This document shows positions 13,560-23,060 of a stretch of 36,241 bases of DNA, piece after piece (position 1 is the stretch's first letter; every line of letters starts with the position of its first letter). The DNA is taken from contig DALYLJ010000010.1 in NCBI GenBank assembly GCA_031976395.1, positions 1 to 36,241 on the forward strand. Reading direction: 5' to 3'. The stretch is from UBA11164 sp002420085 (GTDB lineage Bacteria > Pseudomonadota > Gammaproteobacteria > Xanthomonadales > Xanthomonadaceae). A model generated the notes under the pieces. The model saw only the letters and a list, made by a program, of their open reading frames with translations. It had not been told where the DNA came from and ran no database searches. Position numbers and translations under genes: made by a program.

Positions 13560-16500
13560 ATGAAAGTGACACACTCCATGCCACCACGGCGGCTGCTTTC
13601 CGTCGCGCTGATGCTGGCACTGGCCCAACCGGGCCTGGCACAGACTCAGCAGGCCGAGCCTGAGGCCACCGAGGAGGATGAGGACAAGACCACCCTGGAT
13701 GCGGTCACGGTCACCGGTATTCGCGGCAGTCTGACGTCCTCCATGAACATCAAGCGGGACGCTCAGGGCGTGGTGGATGGCATCGTCGCCGAGGACATTG
13801 GCAAGTTCCCCGATACCAACCTGGCCGAATCCTTGCAGCGCATCAGCGGTGTGTCGATCGATCGGGTCAACGGCGAAGGTTCGCGCGTCACGGTCCGTGG
13901 CGTCGGCCCCGACTTCAACCTGGTGCTGCTCAATGGTCGGCAGATGCCAGCCTCTAGCATTGCCGACACCGGACCATCCAATTCACGCGCCTTCGATTTC
14001 GCCAACCTGGCTTCCGAGGCGGTGGCCGCCGTTGACGTCTACAAGACCAGCCGTGCCTCAACGCCGACCGGTGGCATCGGTGCGACCATCAACATCAAGA
14101 CCACCCGACCGCTTGACGCACCGGGCCTCAAGGCCAATCTCGGCATCAAGGCCGTGCATGACACCTCGGTCAACAACCTGCCCGATCCCCTTCAGGGTGA
14201 CTCGTGGACGCCCGAGGTCTCGGGCATCTACAGCAACACCTTTGCCGACGACCGCTTCGGCATCGCCATCACCGGCAGCTACCAGGAGCGCGACTTCGGC
14301 TTCAATCAGGTCAGCACGCCGAACGGGTGGCGCGCATTCCGGGGCGACGAGAACAACTGGGGCACCATCCCGCAGCCGGGCACGCCGGGCTCCGAGAACA
14401 TCATCAATCGCCCTGGTCAGGACGAAATCTACTCGGTGCCACAAAACCTGCTCTACAGCGTCAACGGTGTCAGCCGGCAACGCACCAATGGCCAGATCAC
14501 CCTGCAATACGCGCCAGCCGACAACATGAAGGCGACGCTCGACTACACCTACTCCGAAAACAAGATCCAGAGCCAGCGCAACGAACTGTCGGTGTGGTTC
14601 AACTTCGGTCCCTCGGCCAGCGCCTGGACCGATGGCCCGGTGGCAGCACCGATCGTGTATTCGGAATTCATCCCGAGCGCCAGCAGCGACCTCGCCATGG
14701 GCGGCGCGATGAACGCGACCCGCAACGAGAACGAGTCGCTAGGCTTCAACTTCGAGTGGCAGGTGACCGACTCGCTCAGAATCGAACTGGACTACCACGA
14801 TTCACAGGCCACCTCAGGCGCCGACAGCCCGTTCGGCTCATCCGGCGTGCTGGGCACGGCCGGCTTCTTTCGCGGCACCACCACGGTCGACTACTCACGA
14901 CCGTTCCCGGTACTCACCGTCGAACTGCCGCCGGGCATGACGCAGATCGACCCGTCCCGGATGCTGGTCACCGGCTCCACCTTCCGCAACAGCTTCATGA
15001 AGTCGGAAGTCGAACAACTGCAACTCAGGGGCGACATCCAGTTCGAGGACTATTCCCGCCTCGATTTCGGCGTCTCTGCCACGGATGTGAGGAACCGTTC
15101 GGCATTCTCCAACGTCCAGCTCGACACCTGGGGCGGGGCGACCAGCGCCGATGACTTCCCGGACGACATCTGGCAGAGAGACAACATCGGCCGCTACTTC
15201 GACCAGTTCAGCGGACACGACGACCCCAACTTCACCGATGCCTTCTTCGTCTGGGACTTTGCCACGGTCCGCCAGTTGGCCGCCGATGCCTGGGAGCGCG
15301 CAGGCAATGACCCCAACGACTACCTCGCCTCGAACCTCTTCACCACCGACCGTCGGGTTCGTGAGGAGTCGATCAGCGCCTACCTCCAGTGGAGCAAGAC
15401 CTGGGATCTGGCGATGCCACTGAGTGTGGCGGTCGGCGTGCGCTATGAGGAAACCGATGTCTCCTCGTCGGCCCTCGTGCCCGTCGCGACCGGCATCTCC
15501 TGGGGCTCGGCCAATGAACTGAGCATCATCCGCGGCGAGCCGGGCTTCACCACCCTGACCGGCAGCTACGACTACTTCCTGCCGAACATCGATCTGGCGC
15601 TGGAAGTGACCGATGCCGTGGTGCTGCGCGGCAGCTACGGCGAAACCATCGGCCGTCCGGGCTGGGGCGATATCCAGGGCGGCCAGACGCTCAACGATCT
15701 GGTGCGCGTCGATGGCGGCACCGGCGCCCAGGGCAACCCCGGCCTTGAGCCCCTGCTCTCGAAGAACTACGACGTATCGCTGGAGTGGTACTACGGTGAT
15801 GCCAGCTTCGTCGCGGTCGGGTTCTTCCACAAGGACATCGACAACTTCATCGGCGTCACCCAGATCATCGACACGCCGTTCAATCTCAACACCCCGATCG
15901 GCGGTGCCAACTGGAACGCGGCGATCGCCAATGGCTGTGCCCAGTCCGATGTGGTCTGCATCCGCAACTTCATCTTCGACAATTTCGATGGCACCCCCGG
16001 CGTTACCCGCACCGGCGTCGACTCCACCGGCAATCGGACCGGCACCATCGTTGGCCAACCGGGCGATCCGGTTGCCGAGTTCCGGATCAACACACCGGCC
16101 AACCAGCGATCAGCCTCGCTGAGCGGTTGGGAGTTCAACGTGCAGCACATGTTCGGCAACAGCGGCTTCGGCGTTTCTGCCAACTACACCATCGTCAATT
16201 CGGGCCTGACCTATGACGACAGTGTGATCGGCGAGCAGTTCGCCCTTGAAGGTCTCAGTGACTCGGCCAACCTGGTGGGCTTCTACGATCGTGGCGCGTG
16301 GCAGGTGCGACTTGCCTACAACTGGCGCGACAAGTTCCTGGCTGGACGCTTCGACGGTGCGGGTCCGAATCCGGCCTATGTCGAGGACTACGGTCAGCTC
16401 GACGCAAACATCAGCTACCAGTTCAACGAGAACCTGGTGTTCGCCGTCGAGGCCATCAACCTCACCGACGAGACCCAGCGTCTGCACGGTCGCAATGTCA

Positions 16501-16568
16501 ATCAGTTGCTGTTCGCCACCCAGACCGGGCCCCGGTATATGCTGGGACTCCGCTACAAATTCAAGTAA
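13560..16568 (+). CDS. TonB-dependent receptor, Xanthomonas/Caulobacter type
   Basis: This 1002-residue outer-membrane transporter has a signal peptide (about 1-27, ending PGLA), an acidic spacer, then a TonB-box-like DAVTVTGIRGS (47-57). The plug domain includes GVVDGIVAEDIGKFPDTNLAE and SGVSIDRVNGEGSRVTVRGVG with the NLVLLNGRQMP segment. The rest is a 22-strand barrel by length, ending in LGLRYKFK. The length and the KFPDTNLAESLQRI pattern are those of the large Xanthomonas/Caulobacter subgroup linked to plant or algal sugar uptake. The operator over its promoter and its place after GH3 suggest uptake of beta-gluco-oligosaccharides. GGGAGG stands before the ATG. The halogenase operon begins 126 nt after the stop with no terminator seen between, so read-through is possible. 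Confidence 0.95.
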   Translation: MKVTHSMPPRRLLSVALMLALAQPGLAQTQQAEPEATEEDEDKTTLDAVTVTGIRGSLTSSMNIKRDAQGVVDGIVAEDIGKFPDTNLAESLQRISGVSIDRVNGEGSRVTVRGVGPDFNLVLLNGRQMPASSIADTGPSNSRAFDFANLASEAVAAVDVYKTSRASTPTGGIGATINIKTTRPLDAPGLKANLGIKAVHDTSVNNLPDPLQGDSWTPEVSGIYSNTFADDRFGIAITGSYQERDFGFNQVSTPNGWRAFRGDENNWGTIPQPGTPGSENIINRPGQDEIYSVPQNLLYSVNGVSRQRTNGQITLQYAPADNMKATLDYTYSENKIQSQRNELSVWFNFGPSASAWTDGPVAAPIVYSEFIPSASSDLAMGGAMNATRNENESLGFNFEWQVTDSLRIELDYHDSQATSGADSPFGSSGVLGTAGFFRGTTTVDYSRPFPVLTVELPPGMTQIDPSRMLVTGSTFRNSFMKSEVEQLQLRGDIQFEDYSRLDFGVSATDVRNRSAFSNVQLDTWGGATSADDFPDDIWQRDNIGRYFDQFSGHDDPNFTDAFFVWDFATVRQLAADAWERAGNDPNDYLASNLFTTDRRVREESISAYLQWSKTWDLAMPLSVAVGVRYEETDVSSSALVPVATGISWGSANELSIIRGEPGFTTLTGSYDYFLPNIDLALEVTDAVVLRGSYGETIGRPGWGDIQGGQTLNDLVRVDGGTGAQGNPGLEPLLSKNYDVSLEWYYGDASFVAVGFFHKDIDNFIGVTQIIDTPFNLNTPIGGANWNAAIANGCAQSDVVCIRNFIFDNFDGTPGVTRTGVDSTGNRTGTIVGQPGDPVAEFRINTPANQRSASLSGWEFNVQHMFGNSGFGVSANYTIVNSGLTYDDSVIGEQFALEGLSDSANLVGFYDRGAWQVRLAYNWRDKFLAGRFDGAGPNPAYVEDYGQLDANISYQFNENLVFAVEAINLTDETQRLHGRNVNQLLFATQTGPRYMLGLRYKFK

Positions 16569-16694
16569 GGGCATGATCGCCACCGAGTGTTCCGACCTGT
16601 ACAGCAACGCACAGCGCGACATGGCATCGCCAGGGAGGGTGATGCCGCATTCCAGGTCCGACATGGGTCGAATGTGCCCCATCACAGGGCGAGC

Positions 16695-18248
16695 ATGAGC
16701 CACGCCTGTCGGCACGTACTGGTGGTCGGTGGCGGCTCGGCTGGCTGGCTGACCGCAGGTCTGCTGGCCAGCCGGCTGGGCGGCCCGGAAGGCAGCCCGG
16801 AGGCCATCGAGATCACCCTGATCGAATCGCCGGATCAGCCGGCAATCGGTGTCGGCGAAGGCACCTGGCCCAGCATGCGCGACACCCTGCGGCGGATCGG
16901 CGTGTCGGAGTCCGACTTCATTCGCGAATGCGATACCGCCTTCAAGCAGGGCTCGAAATTTCTCGGCTGGGCCGATGGCGATGCCGGGCGCGGCTATGTT
17001 CATCCGTTCTCGCTACCGCATGGCCATGGCGAGGCCGACCTGGTTTCCGCCTGGCTGGCACGGCCGGACGCGATCTTTGCCGACCTGGTCAGTGCCCAGC
17101 CGGCAGTGTGCGAAGCCGGCAAGGCCCCCAAGCAGCAGACGACTCCGGAGTACGCGGCGGTCGCCAACTATGGCTACCATCTCGATGCAATGAAACTCGG
17201 TGCCTTTCTGCGCCGACACTGTGTGCAGAAGCTGGGCGTCCGGCATCTGGTCGATCATGTCGAAACGGTGTCCGCCGACCCCTGGGGCGGCATCGCCGCG
17301 CTGACGACCCGCGTCCACGGCACACTGCACGCCGATCTGTTCATCGACTGCACCGGCATGCGCGCTCGGCTGATCGGTCAGCATTTCAAGGTGCCGCTGG
17401 TGGACTGCCGACCCTGGCTGTTCAACGACAGCGCGCTGGCCATGCAAGTGCCGTATGCCCGCGAGGACGCGCCCATCGCCTGCCAGACCCTGGCCACCGC
17501 CCAGCCTGCCGGCTGGATATGGGACATCGGCCTGCCCACCCGGCGTGGGCTCGGCCATGTCTACAGCAGTATCGACTGCTCCGAAGATGAGGCTGCGGCA
17601 CGCCTGATCGACTACGCACGGCGAACCGGTGCGCCCGAAGCCAGCCTGGCCGGCGCGCCGCGACTGATCCGGCTGGAACCAGGCTATCGCCGCGACGCCT
17701 TCATTCACAACTGTGTGGCAGTAGGTCTCGCGGCCGGCTTCGTCGAACCGCTGGAGGCATCATCACTGGTGATGGTGGAACTGGCTGCCGGCATGCTCTG
17801 TGAGCAGTTTCCGGCCGATCGCGATGACATGACCCTGCTGGCGCGACGCTTCAATGAGGCATTCCGCTATCGTTGGCAACGAGTGATCGACTTCCTCAAG
17901 CTGCATTACGCAGTGTCGCGTCGCAGCGATAGCGACTATTGGCGGCGCCATCGCGACCCCGACACACTGACCGATGCCCTGTGCGAATTGCTGCCGCACT
18001 GGCAGCGTCACCCGCCATCGCGTTTCGACTTTCCACGCATCGATGAAATGTTTCCCTCAGCCAGCTATCAGTACGTGCTCTACGGCATGGGCGTGCGACC
18101 CCAGCCACGCGGTTTCCGTGACCAATCCAGCCGTTGCGAGACGCTGTTTGCCGAGACCGCCGGCCTCCGTCGCCGTTGGCTGAACGGCCTGCCGGACCAC
18201 CGGGAACTGCTCGACGGCATTGCTGCCCACGACTTGCCACACGTCTGA
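16695..18248 (+). CDS. Flavin-dependent tryptophan-halogenase-family protein 1
   Basis: This 517-residue protein belongs to the tryptophan halogenase family, which uses reduced flavin, oxygen and halide to halogenate aromatic substrates such as indoles. The FAD-binding VVGGGSAGW lies at 10-18, GVGEGTWPS follows at 52-60, and the catalytic lysine of the family is K84 in TAFKQGSKFLGW. The glutamate-bearing segment is GFVEPLEASSLVMVE. The WxWxIP motif is altered: it reads GWIWDIGLP (W274, W276), with Gly where Pro is usual. ATG 16695 is the start that puts the FAD motif at the N-terminus; its ribosome site is weak. It heads the cassette with SapC (10 nt later), cupin and a second halogenase. Family members next to TonB receptors in Xanthomonas have been shown to prefer bromination of free indoles; whether that applies here is unknown. 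Confidence 0.9.
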   Translation: MSHACRHVLVVGGGSAGWLTAGLLASRLGGPEGSPEAIEITLIESPDQPAIGVGEGTWPSMRDTLRRIGVSESDFIRECDTAFKQGSKFLGWADGDAGRGYVHPFSLPHGHGEADLVSAWLARPDAIFADLVSAQPAVCEAGKAPKQQTTPEYAAVANYGYHLDAMKLGAFLRRHCVQKLGVRHLVDHVETVSADPWGGIAALTTRVHGTLHADLFIDCTGMRARLIGQHFKVPLVDCRPWLFNDSALAMQVPYAREDAPIACQTLATAQPAGWIWDIGLPTRRGLGHVYSSIDCSEDEAAARLIDYARRTGAPEASLAGAPRLIRLEPGYRRDAFIHNCVAVGLAAGFVEPLEASSLVMVELAAGMLCEQFPADRDDMTLLARRFNEAFRYRWQRVIDFLKLHYAVSRRSDSDYWRRHRDPDTLTDALCELLPHWQRHPPSRFDFPRIDEMFPSASYQYVLYGMGVRPQPRGFRDQSSRCETLFAETAGLRRRWLNGLPDHRELLDGIAAHDLPHV

Positions 18249-18258
18249 AGGACGCCTC

Positions 18259-18966
18259 ATGGCTCAACACGTCCCCCTGGATCCATCCGCCCACCGCGAC
18301 CTGCGGGTGATCACCACCCGAGGCGTTGCATTCGGTGACGGCATGATGTCGGCTCTGACTTTTCCAGCCGAATTCCGCAACGTGCAGGCCCACTATCCGA
18401 TCGTCTTCCAGAAGACCGCCGATACTCGCTTTCAGCCTTTCGCCCTGTTCGGCTTGCAGGAGGGTGAGAACCTGTTCCTGCAGGGCACCCACTGGGATGC
18501 GCACTATCTGCCGATGGCCGTCGAACGCCAGCCATTCCTGATTGGCCGCAGCGCGAACGGGCCGTCGATGCATATCGATCTCGACAACCCCCGCGTATCG
18601 CGCAGTGCAGGCGAGCCGCTGTTCACCGAGCATGGCGGCACCACGCCATTCCTCGAACGGATGAACACCCTGCTCGGCCAGTTGCACGAGGGCCTGTCGG
18701 CCACGCCGGCGTTCATCGAAGCCCTGCTGCAATACGGGCTTCTGGAGTCGTTCGTGCTCGACATCGCGCGCCCCGAAGGCGGCCACGCCCGCCTGGCCGG
18801 CTACCACACGATCAACGAGGAAGCACTGGCGTCCCTCGATGCCAGCGCACTGCATGCCCTGCACCGCGCCGGTCATCTGCTGCCGATCCACATGGCAATC
18901 GCCTCGCTGTCGCAGTTTCGCGCACTGATCGAGCGCGGACAACGCACGGTTCGTCATGCCCGTTGA
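18259..18966 (+). CDS. SapC-family protein
   Basis: The 235-residue protein matches the SapC family (named after an S-layer locus, but of unproven function). Features include the conserved RFQPFALFGLQEGENLFL stretch, the WDAHYLPMAVERQPFLIG segment, a DLDNPRVS motif and the C-terminal GYHTINEEALASLDA followed by LLPIHMAIASLSQF. There is no signal peptide or membrane span, so it is cytosolic. ATG 18259 follows GAAGGA. It starts 10 nt after the first halogenase and overlaps the cupin gene by 11 nt, so the three are surely co-translated. In related genomes SapC recurs beside these halogenases and TonB receptors, implying a shared task that has not been defined. Confidence 0.9.
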   Translation: MAQHVPLDPSAHRDLRVITTRGVAFGDGMMSALTFPAEFRNVQAHYPIVFQKTADTRFQPFALFGLQEGENLFLQGTHWDAHYLPMAVERQPFLIGRSANGPSMHIDLDNPRVSRSAGEPLFTEHGGTTPFLERMNTLLGQLHEGLSATPAFIEALLQYGLLESFVLDIARPEGGHARLAGYHTINEEALASLDASALHALHRAGHLLPIHMAIASLSQFRALIERGQRTVRHAR

Positions 18967-19960
18967 TGTCCCCGAACTGCCGCGCATCACGCGCACAGAG
19001 ATCGCCGATGCCCTGAACGGGCTGAGCACACCGCGAGTGATCCGTGGATTGGTCGCGGACTGGCCCTTGGTCGCGTGTTCACGCCACTCGCCACGCGCGG
19101 CGATGGACCACCTTTCTCGCTTCGACGTCGGGCTCCCGCTTCAGGCGCTGGTGACCGAACCCGAATCGGGCGGACGATTGTTCTACAACCATGATCTGAC
19201 CGACTTCAATTTTCGTCCGGAGCGGGTCGTGCTCGGCGCAGTGCTGGACACGCTCCAGCGCTTGCAGGATGAGCAGACACCGCCTTCGATCTATGTCGGA
19301 TCGACCTCCATTGAGACCTTCCTGCCCGGACTGAGCGAAGCCAACCCCATGCCGGGCCTACCGGCCGATGCCCTGGCCAGCATCTGGTTGGGCAATCGCA
19401 GTCGGATCGCGGCACATCACGACCTGCCCGACAACCTGGCCTGCGTCGCTGCCGGCCGCCGCCGATTCACCCTGTTCCCGCCTGAGCAGATCGGCAATCT
19501 CTACATCGGCCCCATCGACTTCACGCCGGCCGGTCAAGCCATCAGCCTGGTCGACTTCGCAGCCCCCGATCTCGAACGATTCCCGCGCTTTTCCGCTGCG
19601 CTGGAAGCGGCGCAAGTAGTCGAACTGGAGGCTGGCGACGCACTGTTCATCCCCAGCCTGTGGTGGCATCACGTCGAGGGCCTGGAGGCGTTCAACGTGT
19701 TGATCAATTACTGGTGGCGCGGCGTACCCACCTGGCAGGAATCGCCAATGCACGCGCTGATGCTGGCCTTGATCAGTCTGCGCAACCTGCCTGCGCATCA
19801 GCGCGCAGCCTGGCAAGCACTGTTCCAGCACTACGTCTTTGCCGACCACGAAACCAGCATCGCGCACATTCCGGAACATGCGCGGCGGATATTGGGTCCG
19901 CTGGACGCGCAGCGCGTCGGTGATGTACGCGAACACCTCCGGCAACGTCTGGGGCGATGA
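18956..19960 (+). CDS. Cupin-like (JmjC/FIH-type) Fe(II)/2-oxoglutarate oxygenase candidate
   Basis: The 334-residue protein has a JmjC-like cupin fold. An N-terminal region with TPRVIRGLVADWPLV resembles the start of FIH-like cupin_8 proteins. The metal triad is visible: H154 and D156 in AAHHDLPDNL, and the distal histidine H238 in LFIPSLWWHHVEGLEAFNVLINYWW. The GRRRFTLFPPEQIGNLYIGP segment also fits the family. Such enzymes hydroxylate proteins or small molecules using oxygen and 2-oxoglutarate. The substrate is unknown; gene context suggests it acts with the two halogenases and SapC. It overlaps SapC by 11 nt and lies 37 nt before the second halogenase. No signal peptide is seen. Confidence 0.88.
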   Translation: MPVDVPELPRITRTEIADALNGLSTPRVIRGLVADWPLVACSRHSPRAAMDHLSRFDVGLPLQALVTEPESGGRLFYNHDLTDFNFRPERVVLGAVLDTLQRLQDEQTPPSIYVGSTSIETFLPGLSEANPMPGLPADALASIWLGNRSRIAAHHDLPDNLACVAAGRRRFTLFPPEQIGNLYIGPIDFTPAGQAISLVDFAAPDLERFPRFSAALEAAQVVELEAGDALFIPSLWWHHVEGLEAFNVLINYWWRGVPTWQESPMHALMLALISLRNLPAHQRAAWQALFQHYVFADHETSIAHIPEHARRILGPLDAQRVGDVREHLRQRLGR

Positions 19961-19997
19961 AACCAGGATGACTGGCAACAACGGAGAGCAGGACCAA

Positions 19998-21494
19998 ATG
20001 AACACCGGACACGACACCCGAACCATTCGCCGCGTGGTGATCGCCGGTGGCGGTACCGCAGGCTGGATGGCCGCCGCAGCCTTGTCGAAGACTCTTGGCC
20101 GAGTACTCGACATTACGCTGGTCGAGTCCGAAGAAATCGGCACGGTTGGCGTCGGCGAGGCGACCATTCCCACCCTGGTGACCTTCCACCGTCTGCTCGA
20201 CATCAACGAACAGGAATTCATGGCCGCGACCCAAGCGACCATCAAGCTCGGTATCGGCTTCGAGCACTGGCGTGATCGAGACCAGCACTACATCCACTCC
20301 TTCGGCACGACCGGCAAGGACCACTGGACCGCCGGCTTCCAGCACTTCTGGCTGGAAGGCCGCCATCGCGGACTCGCCCGCGACTATGGCGACTACTGCC
20401 TGGAACTGCGTGCCGCCCAGGAGGCGCGTTTTGCGCACCTGCCGAACGGCGGCATCAACTATGCGTTCCATCTCGACGCCGGTCGCTACGCGCGCTTCCT
20501 GCGCCAGTTCAGCGAAGGCTTTGGCGTGCGTCGCGTGGAAGGCAAGATTCGGAACGTGCTCACCCGCGCGGCCGATGCCCACATCGAAGCGCTGGAACTG
20601 GACGACGGCAGTCGCATTGAGGGCGACCTGTTCATCGACTGCACCGGATTCCGCGCCCTGCTGATTGGTCAGACCCTGGGTGTCGGCTTCGAGGACTGGT
20701 CGCATTGGCTGTTCTGCGACAGCGCCTTTGCCGTGCAAAGCACCTCGGTGCGGCCACCGATACCCTACACGCGATCGATCGCCGGTGAGGCTGGCTGGCA
20801 GTGGCGGATTCCGCTGCAATCACGGAGCGGCAACGGCATCGTCTTCTCCAGCCGTTTCATCGACAACGAGGCCGCCCTCGCCACCCTGCTCGGCAGCATC
20901 GAGGGCGAGCCGCTGCTGGAACCGCGCCTGCTGCGCTTCTGCCCCGGTCAGCGGCAGCGCAGTTGGCAGGGAAACTGCGTCGCGCTGGGCCTCGCCGGTG
21001 GCTTTCTGGAGCCGCTGGAGTCCACCAACATCCATCTCATCCAGCGCGGCATCGTTCGTCTGCTGCAATGCTTCCCGGCGGTGCTCAGCCAGACCACCAT
21101 CGACGAGTACAACCAGCAGACGGCAGCCGAAATCACCCACATCCGCGACTTCATCATCCTCCACTATCACGTCACCCAACGCCGCGACACCCCGTTCTGG
21201 CGGGCCGCCGCCGAGATGAGCATTCCCGCGACGCTCCAGCATCGCATCGACCTGTTCAGGGAGACCGCTCAAGTGTTCCGCGTGCCGAACGAGTTGTTTG
21301 CCGAAAACTCCTGGGTGCAGGTCATGCTCGGCCAGGGCATCGAACCGTGGAGTTGGCATCCAGTGACGCGGCTGATGCCCGACCCGGAACTTTCAGGCTT
21401 CCTGGAAGCGATTCGCTCCACCGTGGAACGCGGTATGCGCCAACTTGCCCCACACCAGCAGTATCTGGAGCGCTACTGCCCGGCGCCGGCATGA
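19998..21494 (+). CDS. Flavin-dependent tryptophan-halogenase-family protein 2
   Basis: The 498-residue protein is a second tryptophan halogenase family member and is the more canonical of the pair. It has the FAD loop VVIAGGGTAGW (13-23), GVGEATIPTL (51-60), the catalytic lysine K83 in QATIKLGIGFEHW, the intact WxWxIP motif GWQWRIPLQ (W267, W269, P272) and the glutamate in GGFLEPLESTNIHLIQ. HFWLEGRH and YAFHLDAGRYARFLR are also typical. ATG 19998 follows GGAGAGCAGG; an in-frame ATG at 19968 would add ten residues without motif support. It is the last gene of the cassette. The reduced flavin must come from a reductase elsewhere, as none is seen here. The substrate may be a free indole or a peptide side chain; the sequence does not say. 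Confidence 0.93.
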   Translation: MNTGHDTRTIRRVVIAGGGTAGWMAAAALSKTLGRVLDITLVESEEIGTVGVGEATIPTLVTFHRLLDINEQEFMAATQATIKLGIGFEHWRDRDQHYIHSFGTTGKDHWTAGFQHFWLEGRHRGLARDYGDYCLELRAAQEARFAHLPNGGINYAFHLDAGRYARFLRQFSEGFGVRRVEGKIRNVLTRAADAHIEALELDDGSRIEGDLFIDCTGFRALLIGQTLGVGFEDWSHWLFCDSAFAVQSTSVRPPIPYTRSIAGEAGWQWRIPLQSRSGNGIVFSSRFIDNEAALATLLGSIEGEPLLEPRLLRFCPGQRQRSWQGNCVALGLAGGFLEPLESTNIHLIQRGIVRLLQCFPAVLSQTTIDEYNQQTAAEITHIRDFIILHYHVTQRRDTPFWRAAAEMSIPATLQHRIDLFRETAQVFRVPNELFAENSWVQVMLGQGIEPWSWHPVTRLMPDPELSGFLEAIRSTVERGMRQLAPHQQYLERYCPAPA

Positions 21495-21644
21495 TCGAAC
21501 CGCACAGGCTGCGGCTCGAAAGCATTCGCTTGCCACCAACCCGGCGCCGGTTACCCAGCCGTGCAGGCCGACGCTTAGCCGCAGCCGGTGGTGGACAACG
21601 TCCCTGCAGGCGCTGCAAGCATGACCGGCCATTCCAGGCCCGCC

Positions 21645-22868
21645 TCATCCGTCCGGAGCCACCGGCTGATCAGCCGCCGCAAAGATCGTGCTGTCCGGAT
21701 GGAACGCCAGCCAAGCGAAGGCGAAATGCACTCCGCCGGGCAGTGGTGTCAGCGCCCGGTCAGCCAGCGGTCCCTGCTCCGCACGGCCCAGCCGACTCCA
21801 CCGGCTGCCGGTCTGGCGATCACGCAGGGTCTGGCCATCGAACACGAAATCCAACACCTCGCCGTCCACACGCCGATCGAAGGCGATCGCGGTCGGCACG
21901 TGCCGACCTTGATCGATCGCCCCGGCATCCAGTGCCGAACGCACCTGCCGGCCGCCGATCACCAGCACCGGCACATCGTGAACCTGTTCCTGGATCAGAT
22001 CGCGATCGCGAAACAGTCGCAGTGGATAGATCCGCTGCCAGCCCTCGCCGCGAATCGCCAGCACCCGCTGCATCGGCGCCAACCCTCCGGCCACCGCGAG
22101 CAGTGGGTTGTCGTCGATGCGGTCGTAGCCGGGGTAGGGATTGTGGCCATAACGGCGCCAGTGGCCGGTGTCGCGACTCAACACCTGGCCCGCCGGATGC
22201 GCCTCGCGAAAGTCCCCGAAGCTGATGATCGCCGACGGCAGTTCGGTCAGCCGCGCACCGCTCAAGGTGCCGACGATCGCCTCCCCGCTCAACTGCTGCC
22301 AGAAACTGAAGGTCTGCCGGTCGTACATCACCAGATCGCTCATCCGCAGCCAGCCGGTGGTGCCGAACTCCAACATGCGACCATCGACCTCGCGCCGGAA
22401 CACCAGCGAGGCATTGCACAGCGGACAGAAGGTCACCAGCACCGGCTGACCGGCCACGACATCGTTGACGATCTCGTGCCAGATCAGGATTTCCAGTGGA
22501 TAGGCACGCGCCTGACGATCGACCTCGACGGCAATCACCGGCGCATCATCGGCCAGCCAATCGACCGCATCGACCGCCACGAAGCGCGGCGAATCGATCG
22601 CCGGGATGCCATCACGCGGCGGCCCGCCGGGCTCGATTTCCCCCAGGGGAACCGTATGCCGGCTGAAATCGGTCTCCGGCCACAGCCGCTGCAAATCGCC
22701 CGGCTCGGGATACCCCGGCAACCACGCCTGAATCGCCAGCCAACCCAACCCGACCAGCACCCCGATGCGTACCAACGCAAATGGCCATCCGCGATCGCGC
22801 AGCAGGCGCATCGGCCACGGCATGCGGGGGTTGCTGTCGGCATTCGGTGTTGACAGGGGGTCGCTCAT
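21645..22868 (-). CDS. DUF3179-containing membrane-anchored protein
   Basis: The 407-residue protein has a single hydrophobic segment (about 30-50) after a short basic N-terminus and is probably anchored with its main domain in the periplasm. The domain matches DUF3179: AYPLEILIWHEIVND (122-136), TFCPLCNASLVFRR (146-159) with the conserved C148 and C151, FGTTGWLRMSDLVMYDRQT, SFWQQLSGEAIVG, and the closing FAWLAFHPDSTIF. The CxxC pair hints at metal or redox chemistry but no reaction is established. ATG 22868 is the first that gives this layout. It is divergent from lpxO across 192 nt and convergent with the second halogenase. Confidence 0.85.
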   Translation of the reverse strand: MSDPLSTPNADSNPRMPWPMRLLRDRGWPFALVRIGVLVGLGWLAIQAWLPGYPEPGDLQRLWPETDFSRHTVPLGEIEPGGPPRDGIPAIDSPRFVAVDAVDWLADDAPVIAVEVDRQARAYPLEILIWHEIVNDVVAGQPVLVTFCPLCNASLVFRREVDGRMLEFGTTGWLRMSDLVMYDRQTFSFWQQLSGEAIVGTLSGARLTELPSAIISFGDFREAHPAGQVLSRDTGHWRRYGHNPYPGYDRIDDNPLLAVAGGLAPMQRVLAIRGEGWQRIYPLRLFRDRDLIQEQVHDVPVLVIGGRQVRSALDAGAIDQGRHVPTAIAFDRRVDGEVLDFVFDGQTLRDRQTGSRWSRLGRAEQGPLADRALTPLPGGVHFAFAWLAFHPDSTIFAAADQPVAPDG

Positions 22869-23060
22869 CGCGGGGATTCTTCTGGTGATATCGACCTGAA
22901 GGATATTCCTGCGTTGTGCAACATACGTCGATTCAGTCCGCTCGACGAGTGCTTGGTGTCCGCAGGATCCGTCGAATTTCGCGACAATGATGGGCCAGAT
23001 CATTCGATCCGTCGCCCTGACCGGAATCCTCTCAGTCCGGCCCGCACCAAGCCCACGCCA

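Noticed and set aside
14895..16058. 387-codon minus-strand frame inside the TonB receptor gene
   Set aside because: It is an antisense shadow of a complete receptor; no motif or start signal supports it.
18259..18966. S-layer secretion role for the SapC protein
   Set aside because: The name is historical. There is no S-layer gene or type I exporter nearby, and the protein has no export signal.
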